Position numbers and translations under genes: made by a program
Shown: positions 12,928 to 23,582 of the stretch, piece after piece
How positions within the stretch are numbered: the stretch's first letter is position 1
How the letters are laid out: every line of letters begins with the position of its first letter
DNA from: Lingula anatina
Lineage: Eukaryota > Brachiopoda > Lingulata > Lingulida > Lingulidae
DNA: 64,000 bases
Reading direction: 5' to 3'
Assembly (NCBI RefSeq): GCF_001039355.2
Contig: NW_019775928.1
Location: 62,001 to 126,000 of the forward strand
The notes under the pieces: model-generated
What the model saw: only the letters and a program-made list of their open reading frames with translations
What the model was told of the DNA's origin: nothing
Database searches by the model: none

Positions 12928-14014
12928 ATGAATATTCATCTATGGGCCTTCCTAATTTTCCTGACTCAATCTATCCTATGCGTACAGAGCCAAAATGACA
13001 CGACCAATGCCACGTCTACCCCGTACAGTCCCTTGATGACGTCACACGAAACAGTGACGTTGTCGACATCGATGACGTCAGTTGTGACATCATCAACATC
13101 GTCATCGTTAACGTCAACAGCATCACCCTCGTCTGGACATAGCAGTTCAGGAACGATCACCGGTAATTGATTTGTTTTGTTTTGCTTCCATTTGAATCAA
13201 ACCACACCGTAAAGTTCAGATAGTGAATAACCGGGGTTTGAACTGTGTGCGCGCAAAGCGTTCATTTCTCGGAAAACGACAAAGTATTGTTTTCTCAATA
13301 TTGAACTTCTTGCATCACTTAATTGCGTTTACGAATGGAAAAGAAATCAATGAATAGGTGACCGCAAAAAGAGATGGAAAGTGTTTTTATAACAGGTAGG
13401 GCGATAACAGCCAGCTGAGTCCAAAACAACTGTAGACTAATGAACTTTTAGATACAAGATAAAGCCCATGGAAAACGACTTTAAGAAAATATTCTCTGAA
13501 ACAAAAGGTGCAATAGATCATTGAATTGGACTGCTGCTGATTTGTCTTTGGTCAAAGTAGACTAAATTTTGGTCCAAATTTTTGGGTCTATATAAGTTTT
13601 ATATTTCGAGCTAGCTAAACACGTATAGTCCCTTGGTAGGCTGCCTTATGATCTAAGTTTTCAATATATTGTGAAGCAACAAGCTTGCTTCGGCCCCTTA
13701 CGTGAGCACACACTAGAAATAATTAAAGTGCTTTAATTTTGAAGTTTTGGTGTTTTTGAGAAATGAAATGTAAATCTAAACATGGCCACCTCCTGCCATC
13801 CACACTGTATTTAAGCCATCCTTATCATATTTATTGTTTATAGCAGCTTTTATTATGTGATCGTTTTCTTTCGATGAGTAAAACAGCGAGAGTTGTAGCA
13901 GCATATAATAAACAAATATTTTCCCCCAAAGCGATAAGCTGTTTATTACTTTTTGTAGGAGAGAACAGTGTCACGACTACGACCGCGGTTACGAATGCTT
14001 CTAATGCAACTGGT

Positions 14015-14050
<36 letters not shown>

Positions 14051-17000
14051 TCGATTAATCTTTGTTCTTCACTTGCTTCTCCGCTATTTTTCAGATCAAT
14101 TTTGTTTTAAAAACGAAGACATAGAGAAAACGGTATCTGTTTATCTAGATCTGTATTTGGTATGTAAAAAAATAAACGGTAAATATCATTGAGTAATAAA
14201 AGAGAACTTTATGGCTGCGCTGTGGGATATGTGTGTGATATCAAGAAGTTGTACAACTTCTTGGTGATATTAAATGGTTTCTGTGTTGGAGAAGCACCAG
14301 TGTTGAGACTAACTCCACAAGATGTTAATGACAGAGTACCGTTTGTTCCTACACTGAGCGTGGCTGACTCGGGATCCGTTAATCCTACCAATCCCCCCAC
14401 CCACCCACCACCACCACCACCACCAACCCCAACCCCACCTTGCTGTGCCACCGTAATTTCCATCACGTTAAAAAAAAAGAAGAGCACTTATGTCTATATT
14501 TACTTCTCTCTACTCCGGGGCTCACTGGTTTGTAAGGGACCGTCCATAATTAGTTATGACGACCAAGCTTATGTTCACTAACTCCACGGGGACTCACGCT
14601 GAATGCAATCAGATTAACAGGCTGACACGCCTCCCCTTGTATCCAACGAATTCGTATAATCACCAGCTTCTCTGTATTCTACTCAATGCCAGGAGGAGGC
14701 GTGTTAGTTTGTCATTCTAGTTGCATTCACCGAGAGTCCTCGTGGAGCACGTGCGCATTGGCCACATTGTACGTCGGCATATCTCATTGTGAAAGCTCCC
14801 TTTTAGCGTGTCAGAAAGGACAGGCAGAATTACAAATGTGACGGGTGCGTCGAACCAAGATGTTGAGTAACATTTCTCAGTGTATAATATACACCAAAGG
14901 ACTGTTGACGTGCAGTTTAACTGAGGGTTGACAGCGCCTAATTTTGTCAAAGATGCCTGTCATTTGTCATGTTTTGTATGGATAAAACAGATAAAGGCTG
15001 TTTGCCACATATTTTCCCTTCGTGATATAATTAAGTACAGCCCTTTCCTAACTTGAAAACAGGAATAGGAAAAGAAAAACTGAAGTATGGAATAAGCAAG
15101 CTGAAGCGTGACAGAATAATGATTAATTTTCACTTCGATGTGATAATTCTTGTTTCTTTAAAATCATTTTGATTCAGGTGCAGTCAAAATCATACATTCA
15201 CATTAGCACTCAAATAGGATGTAGTTTGTTACTAAAATGTTTGTTTTTATTTAAAAAAAAACGCTGTTAAGCTTACATGTCGTTCATATCCCAGCGAGCC
15301 ATTGATCCTGATCTCATTTTTATAGTATTTTTCCCTCGGCCTATCAGGATCACGGAGTGGATCACGCGTACGGTGAGGTATGTTGCTTTCTACTGGAAGC
15401 AAGATTCAAAATTCAAAGTAGAGCAGGGGTGCGTCATACATTTTTTCACAATAGCTTGCGTTAAGGCATTCCGTGGCTCGTCAGCGTTTTACCTAACACG
15501 TCAGATTCACTTTGAAGACTTAAAAAAAACGTTGTCCTTATAACTCACTTTGTAAATTCCTTTTAGTAACCAAGACAACGGGCACGGCTGCAGGGGATCC
15601 AGGAACGACTGCCGCAACCCTCACTCCAAAGATTGAGACGAACATCTGGCAGCAGTATCGGTTCTATATCCTCGGGGGAGGAGCAGGTTTTATAGGTATG
15701 TCACGAAAAAATGACTTGGCTCAGAAAATTATGGCAATAGATTCTTCAAACAAGGGCAAAACATCAAAGAGGGTGGGGGGGGGGGGCTATCCAGACCATC
15801 TGGACTGAAACTTTCCTCATAATAATGATAATAACTAAGAGGAAAAATGTATTCAGCGAATTAGGGTTTAGTATGTCGCTTGTGGTTAGATTGTAACACA
15901 GTAAAGTAAAGAGACTTTAAGTGTTTTAAACTTGGATATATCACGTTTATCAGAGGGCTTTTGATTCCAAGACTGACTCGCCGATTTTACTGGCCAAAAA
16001 TCAAATGTTCTGAATCACTTAAGTGCCGTCCATAAAATTCCGACCATTGGTCATGCGCTTAAGCCTGCCCACACGCCTACTGTAAATATCCTTTTAATGC
16101 ATTTTCAGTGTTGTCCGTGATCGTGCTCTTCATCTGCTGTGCCTGCTGCGCCAGTTGCAGGCGGTGTTGTTGCAATTGTTGCCTAAGACTCTCTTGTTCG
16201 GGTGAGTATGTATTGACTTGTTTTTGCGGTACTTCACCTAGTGTTGACTGGGTGGCGTGGACATCGGGGGTTGATATGTTAAAGTGCGTGCAGTGCAGTG
16301 CGTCACACATTTATGCAGAAAGGTGGATTCTATGGGCAATTTCGACAATTTCAGCAGTTTACTTTTGTCACCAAGATACATGTGTATGCCATACAAAACG
16401 CATTCGAGTTTCTAGTTGTTCAAGAGTGATATTGTGCATAAAAACTGGTTTATTTGATATACCTCGTTTTGCAAAGCAAGACAATGCTCCAAAGAAAGGT
16501 ATATACCAAGCAGACACCGTTCTTTCTAAACTATGTTTTAGATGGCTTCGGCAGGTATGTTTAATGTAAACAGCAGATATTCGGTATGTTTGGCTATAAC
16601 CTTTACTTATGTATTACAGAAGGCTGTCGTGCGGAATTGGTTGACTTTGAACAGTGCCTAGCAACGTGTTGTTGTCGCCATGGAAACAAAACCAAACACC
16701 AATCGCGGCAGCATTACCCGCATCCTTTTACGACATTCGATTATGACAGCAGCACTTTAGGTAAGTCTTCAATGCAATTTCGTACGTCATGTTGCAATAT
16801 GAGCTTAAAGCAAATATCATTCAAAGTAAACGTAAAGTATTTGCTACCTTTTAATTTGATATACCTAAGTGACAAGATAAGATGGATACATTTGTCAAAA
16901 AAACGAATCGAAAAATATCTGATTCAATTTTTATGCAACCATCCCTCCTATGCGATTTTTATTTTAAAATTTATTTACAAAAAAGGGTAGAAGTTATTAA

Positions 17001-17894
17001 TTTTTGAAATATGTACGGAAGGTGCTTTTTTGTGCCTTAAAAACAGTTCTTTCTGCTTTGGAAAAGAGAATCTGCCCCTCCTCGATCCGCATTTTAAATA
17101 TTTGGTTTTTAAAACAGGTACAGATAAAAATGGATACATGAATGGACATGTTTACACCAATGGCCACGTGCATTCAAATGGTCACTTGCCTATGACGCAG
17201 ATGGGTCACGATGTTCTGGATGGAGGCAGCATCAGCAAACGGAGCGACTCCAGCAAGAGTTCTGATGTTAATCACAATGCAGTGCCGAAATCCAAGAATA
17301 GTAATTAATCTAGCTTTTTCATATCTTTGATGATTATAGTGTTTGTTTTGTGGAAAAGGTTTAGCGTACTTTAGAAGCCAAGATGGAAGCACTTTCATTC
17401 GTTTGAAATTGCTGATTTAACGAAAACATTTACATACTAACAGCCTTAATTTTATAGTATTAATGAATGATTATTTACTGATTATTCATTAATTAAAAGA
17501 GGTGTTTGGTACATGTGTTTAATACCTAGCCATATGTTTCCGAAACATGAACGTTAAATGGTTGAAAAGGAAAAAACTTTATCTTAGCATTTTCCTGAAC
17601 AAGAATATTTGAATGAAATTCCAAATTTTCCATGCCGTTGATATAAACAATAGATTTATCCTCCCGAATTTAAACTTATCATATCCATATCCATATCTTT
17701 CAGAAGAGCAACAACCCGTTGAAATTACTCAGATAACAGTATTCGACCCATCTGTAAATCAACCAGTGGCAAATGGGCATGGTAAGTGACGTCATATTAT
17801 CCTCTGTCCTCGGACATAAAGATAGTCAAACATTGGACTTAGGATTACTGCTTTCAAACTATTTGTATTCTGCAAAAAAAAATTGACGAAAAAG

Positions 17895-17946
<52 letters not shown>

Positions 17947-19613
17947 CTTTTTCGTCAGTATATATATATATGGATAAATTAGTGTTTGATCCAGAGAAAA
18001 TGTTTGCCCCAATAATAAAAAATGAATTGCATCACGATTCCTTCATTTGTGTTATACAGTGGAACCTGTTACCAATGGAAATGGCAAACCCAACGGTAAC
18101 AGCAACTCTGGGAAGAGCAACGGCAATGGTCACGTGACGAATTCACCCGCTGGGTTTATGAAATTTCGCGGTGGGAAAGGAAACTATAAACTCACTCCAC
18201 TGAGAGAGAGGAAGAAAAGTAAGCAGTCGTGATACTAGTTAAAAGTTTGACAAACTACAAGAAATCTAACGATAATCGTTGTAGTAAAGAGTAGTAAATG
18301 GGAACTTAAGTTGAATAAACTAGGGTGTCTCATTACCCGCCAGAAACGTGACTAAGTAATCGCCTTCAGCAAAAATAAGATATAAATTATTTTAAAAATG
18401 TGCATATGTTTATTAAGCATGACATTTTGAAGTGACGCACAGATCAATCAGATATATATATCAGTATGTTCTTTGGCATGACTTTACAAACGTGTCTACT
18501 TCACGTAGACCGATTAGTCTGTCACTTTCAACTTTGAAGCCATTTTTTTCGCAGACCTTTAATGATTGCATTTTGCTTTTTATCTAGTTTATATGAACAG
18601 CAAGGACGGGGACACATTCCTCTTCGTCCCGAGTTGCCCGGATGGAGATTGCTTCTTCCGAGCCTTCACTATAGCAACGCACGAGATTCTCCAAAAGTGC
18701 GAGAGACACGCGGAGAGTGGACTTCCTTTGGCGGAAGATCTGTTCCGATTCGAAAACGAAAAAGTGTTCAACCTCCGCAAGGAGATGTGCGATTTTATGA
18801 GAGAGCATTTCAGTCGTTACGAAAAGAAAGCGCTGGAGCTGGTTCATCAAGGGAGCGTAAAAGACATGGACAGTGCTATCCCTGCCATGGACATCCCCGC
18901 CCCCATACACGACGAACAATACCAAAGTTTCTACGATGAACTCAACGCCATGCAACACCCAGGGACCTACGCATGCCAGTTGGAAATTGCCGCCGTGGCG
19001 GACATGAAAAAGACGAAGGTTTTTCTCTATCAAAAACTCCTTGAGAGTCCCAAGAGCTTAAGGGGCAAGGACCCGAGGATCAACATTGCAAAGGTGATCG
19101 AACTCGGACAACCCGAGTTCGAGGACGAGATTGATCTTGTCTATATGCCCATTGACCATGGGAGGTCAGGACATTACGACGCATTAGGTATGTTTAATCT
19201 TAATTAAGTAAAGTGTGTCGGCAACGCAGTTGGCGATAATAAGTATTATATTGTTAATCATAATCATAACTACTTTTTTGGCAAAACTACACAGATGAAC
19301 CTGTTTACATGAGTGATTATGATAATCATTGCACGGCATTTCAAACCATTTTTGTAACAATATAGATTTTACCCATAAGGATTACTTTTCCATTGTTCTA
19401 GCTTCATCAAGGGTTCACAAATTCTAAGTATATTTTTATTTTTAGATATAAATGTTAAAACATTGTGCCAGAACTGTTTGAGGGGCCTACGGGTACACTC
19501 TACTTATTGATAAAAAACATATATCTTTTCTAAGACATTTTATTCTAATCCATTGAACTATACTGAGCTATTTTACTGCCATTTCAGTAAAAGTAGAAAC
19601 TGCCACTGCCTAG
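12928..19613 (+). CDS. Single-pass membrane protein with C-terminal OTU cysteine protease domain
   Basis: I assembled ten coding exons: 12928-13162, 13959-14012, 15567-15695, 16109-16201, 16620-16760, 17118-17300, 17704-17781, 18060-18218, 18588-19187 and 19588-19613 (TAG). All introns are GT-AG and phase 1, giving 565 residues. Residues 1-22 look like a signal peptide. About 23-129 are Ser/Thr-rich with Asn-X-Ser/Thr sites. About 130-152 form a membrane segment. Sixteen Cys lie between 149 and 189, and NGH-type repeats follow from about 222. The OTU domain runs from about 360 to 557 with PDGDCFFRAF (Asp376, Cys379), GTYACQLEIAA and GHYDAL (His553), so all expected catalytic residues are present. 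OTU proteases cleave ubiquitin or related conjugates; the topology puts the domain in the cytosol. The start directly follows a CAG acceptor, implying an upstream 5' UTR exon. Substrate and membrane location are not shown by the sequence. Confidence 0.88.
14018..14049. repeat. Poly-T tract
   Basis: A run of about 32 T just after the 5' splice site that follows exon 2 of the OTU gene. The length is likely variable. Confidence 0.9.
14243..14262. repeat. Perfect 20 bp palindrome
   Basis: AAGAAGTTGTACAACTTCTT equals its own reverse complement and is flanked by nearly symmetrical GATATC/GATAT sequence. It lies in intron 2 of the OTU gene. It could be a dimeric protein-binding site or chance. Confidence 0.7.
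14582..14747. mobile_element. Inverted-repeat miniature transposon (MITE), family 1
   Basis: The left arm starts CTCCACGGGGACTC and continues through TGAATGCAATCAGA to CTGACACGCCTCC. The right arm is the inverse, with GGAGGCGTGTTAG, TTGCATTCACCGAG and AGTCCTCGTGGAG. The arms of about 55 bp flank a short core. The element at 60900-61119 shares the GAATGCAATCA and TGACACGCCTCC blocks, so the two are one family. It sits in intron 2 of the OTU gene. Confidence 0.75.
17884..17957. repeat. 74 bp palindrome around a (TA)n core
   Basis: TGACGAAAAAGT at the left is mirrored by ACTTTTTCGTCA at the right, with an uninterrupted alternating TA core between, so the whole segment is self-complementary. It lies in the intron before the eighth coding exon of the OTU gene. 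It is either a TA microsatellite that captured inverted flanks or a tiny palindromic element. Confidence 0.8.
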
Positions 19614-19958
19614 TCCCAGTATAGAAATGCAGATTGGATTCCAAGAGAGTTTACATGGACACCACTTGCACCAGAGTCCCAGCGCGCCCTGCGCCTTGGA
19701 CAAGCATCGACGGACATGTTTTTCCTATTCCTTTTTGTAGAAAGGGGAGAAAGGGAAAAGTTAAAGTGAGTGAATGCACAACACATGGGAAGCTCGCGTT
19801 TAAATCTGACTTTCAATACGTTTGATATCAGCTTTTCTCGGAACGGCAGGGTATAAAGAAGAAACCGCTGGATCAAACCCCGTAAAATGCGGTGTAAAGT
19901 GTGAGCTTACTTTTGGATAGGGGTAAACTAAGTGAAGACAAGGGGGACCGCTGTGTAC

Positions 19959-20022
19959 CACGTGAGCATTACGTCATTAACGTGAGCATTACGTCATTAA
20001 CGTGAGCTGATCACGTGGTGAT
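19959..20022. repeat. Tandem CRE-like / E-box motifs with palindromic ends
   Basis: CACGTGAGCATTACGTCATTA is followed by a second ACGTGAGCATTACGTCATTA and then ACGTGAGC. The run is bounded by CCACGTG on the left and CACGTGG on the right in inverse arrangement. Each unit carries TTACGTCA, a half-CRE-like site, and the edges are CACGTG E-boxes. The position, 350 bp past the OTU stop codon, does not identify which gene it would regulate. Confidence 0.6.
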
Positions 20023-23000
20023 TATCCAGGTTACATATGCAAAGATGACGGTGATTGTGCAAACCGCCGGGATCAACACCAAATGATAAATAACTGTTAC
20101 CTCTCAATTTTTTGCGCAAGTCGATTCTATTTGATGAACAGAACTTTCTCCTAGGTCCTTAGGTATATTCATTATTGTCTTTTATTGTTCCATAAATGTG
20201 TTATAAGTGCAATTATTTAACAAAAAAACATGACGGGTAAGATAAATTGTAAGTAGCCTACGTGTGCGAGCAGCACTGTGTTTTGAAATTTATTGTAAGT
20301 GGTTAGGATAGAAGAACAAGCTATGTCAGTTTTAGCGAAAGGAATTGAATTTGTATCGTACCGGAATTTGTAATTTCACCAACCTTGTCTCATGTGTATT
20401 ATATGTGATGGAATTTCCACATTTTACTTAACTGCATCAACTTCTTAACAACGACAACAACTACTATTACTACTACTGCCACAACTACTACTACTACAGG
20501 TGTTGCTACTCAGCTCTCTTAAAAGTGTATTAAGAGACTAGTTCTAGGTTTGCTTATTGCACCAAACAAAGCCCAGGCATTGTGGAACTGCGCCTTATAA
20601 AGTTGCATTATTTACAATATTCTTTTAGTTTAAATTGATATGTTAAGTTCGTACGTTCAAGCACTGGTGTCTGCCTAAAATTTTTTCTTTGCTACCGGAA
20701 ATTATATAGAAATCATTCATATAGAGCACAACAAAATGAGACCTATTGATATTTGTTTGTCTTGTTCTTGTTTTCTACCGGTTCTTTTATAAATTGTTAC
20801 GTTACGTCTTTGCAACATTCATTGTATATCTCAATTAATTTTTGCATTACAGCGTGTAGGAGACCATTTTTGTATTTTGTTGATTGTAGTGTTTTGAAAG
20901 GATGGGGTTTTCGATTTTGGAAAGTTGAAATGAAGCGGTTATGCAACAAAATAAAGCTCCAACATTTAATTACTAGCTGCCTAGAACTGAAAATCGACCC
21001 AACTGATGTTTGCAACATATACGCCTTGTGACGTATGTGTTACGTCACAAGGTGTCCAGGGCTCGGTTTTGCAGTGTTGCCAGGTAGCGGAGGTTTAGTG
21101 GAAGACTTACACGACCTAGGGGGTTAGCAGACGTTTTTTAGAGACGGATCTCGGCCCCTTTAACACCTCTAACTTTTGCATCCCTTGTTCATTTGTAAAT
21201 TGTCTAGTAACGTGAAACGATGAAGTAATGAAGGGTATATTTTCGAATTTCTCTCTGTTTGACAAGTCCCTTAGACCCCTCGCTGGCATCAAAGCACGTG
21301 AACAATTTGAAGTACTTAATATAAAGATGTTATCTTACTCATTAACTTAGATTGCAGATGAATTCTAGACAGTAAGTTGGTATGGCACATAAATATTTAG
21401 TTGTCAAACGAAGAGATTCGATATTGTTACCGTTATAGGTAAAACTACAGCATTCATTGTTTCTGATAAGGTATTCTGACATGGTAATTTGATAAAGATG
21501 GTAGTGCTAGTATCAGCACATACACTTCAGTCAGTTTTTCCTCTCTGTTTTGGTAATACTTTTTGCATCTCCCAGTAGTAAAATTTGAAATTTGGTACAT
21601 ATTAAGATATTTTTATGTTTGATATATTACCATCCCATGCACTTTCACGTGTATTTCATGTCCCATGTGTGTTCAATATATATTTTTATACATAGCTGTA
21701 GTGACAATGGCATGGGCCTCTTTTCTATCCATATGTTAAGAATGTGAAACAAGATTGACCATACAAGGAGGTAGTGTACAAAACTATTTATGCATTTTCT
21801 TGGTTTTCTAATAATTATGTTACCTTATGTATACGTTGGAAATTGTATTTGTAGAGAGTTTTGCCATTGTTTACAGAAGTGTTCGTCTTATTTGTAGGCT
21901 ACTTTCAATAATTACAGCGAGATGCAAATGCAAGCATATCTTTTTTTAGTAAGAGCAGAAGTGGAAATTCTCATATATCTGGCCAACGCTTTTAAGCCAG
22001 TAGCACAGCGTTTGTTTCCCCCAAACAGCCAATAGCCCAACCTTTGGCTAAAGCTAAGACCGAATTGTGTTCGTTCTAATTTGGGACAATAATGAAATAA
22101 AAAAAGCGATGACAGTTCTGAATCATTAGCGACATTAAATTTTCTGCGAAAATAGCTCATAGTCTCCAGTGACATACTTTCGATATATCCATTGTCAAAG
22201 TGCACTGGAATTTTTTTCTGGACTATTCGTATGCCAGCAATTTTCGCTCCAAGCGATGCCTAGTTTGCAACTCGGTTCTGGAGATATTTCCTTTGCATGA
22301 ATTTTAATTAGTTATTGCGTATACATATATATTAGTGAAACGAAGCACATATTGTCTATTCACTGTTATTAAAATATTAAGTTACATATCCAAAAAGCTA
22401 TGATGGAACAGATCTATGCTTGCGACATCTATCGTTAAGTTTGTCTCCGAAGCTTAGCAAACATCCATAGTTAATTTGTACCAGATAAGTGACTTTGGAT
22501 GTGTGTCTTTATTGTAACGTCGATCACTAATCTTATTTTGGGGTATAAATGTACCGTAAGGAAACAAAACTGGACTGACGTGCGGTAAAAGCGTTATTCC
22601 AGTGCACTATATAGTGTGTAGAAATCTATCGGACTATGTTATACTCTGTCCCTGGTTACCATTCCTGGTTGTTTATAGTCTACGTTATATTTACTGTTAT
22701 CTGTTTTTTGAAATCCTAAACCTGTTATGTATGCTCAAAATCAGTGTACAGTATTACGTCATCATTATTATCGTTATTATTATTATTATGATAATTTTAT
22801 TATTTTTGAAAGGGCAATAAATTATATTCTATTTACGAGTGCGTTTGAGTTCTGACTCTGCCACAACTACTGGTATGTAAAAACTTTGAGAGTAGATATT
22901 TTTACGTTTTGTTTCACAGGGAAAGTCGATCATGATGTTTTCAGCATTCAGATAATCTTGGTTTTAAAATTCCATTATGCTGAATGAAATTTGACACTTC

Positions 23001-23478
23001 TCAAGTTCAGTTACGTTTCGTCTAAGATCAGTTGCTTCATGTGACGTTGTTGATCGTCCTAAAGTCACTTATTTTAATCTTATTTTATCTGCTTTTGTGT
23101 TAAAATGAATTAGACCTAGTTTCAACACCTTTATTAACATTTCTTTGCCGTCTTCCTCTACCTCGCCCTCTCTAATAATAAAGCAAACGGAGCAGTTCAT
23201 GCACTGCTGATCATTTTGTAAAGATAACAAAAAAGATGAGAGTAAAATGCATAAAACGGGCGAAAATAACACCTCAAACAATATTCAGTCGACTTAACTG
23301 TGATACAGTGGAATTCAATTCAATGCAGGTGCGTCAATTTTTACAGCTATATTGGTACAGCAGTAGTGTTTTGCAGTATAAACACTGCAGCAGGTGATCC
23401 CTAACACTAAAATTAGAGCACCTGTTGCAATGTCTGTGACTATGCTGTCATCGTGGAAGTGGCATAGTGTGTGTAGGC

Positions 23479-23480
<2 letters not shown>

Positions 23481-23526
<46 letters not shown>

Positions 23527-23582
23527 GGTGTGTGTGTGTGTGTGTGTGTGTTTGTGTGCGTGTGTGCGTGTGTGTGTGTGTG
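23481..23582. repeat. (GT)n microsatellite
   Basis: About 100 bp of nearly pure GT with a few interruptions (GTATGTGCGG, GTTTGTGTGC). Open frames reading poly Cys-Val through it are artefacts. Confidence 0.95.

Noticed and set aside
18562-18939. 125-codon plus-strand frame overlapping the OTU exon
   Set aside because: Out of frame with the OTU domain, which has all the family motifs and correct splice phase.
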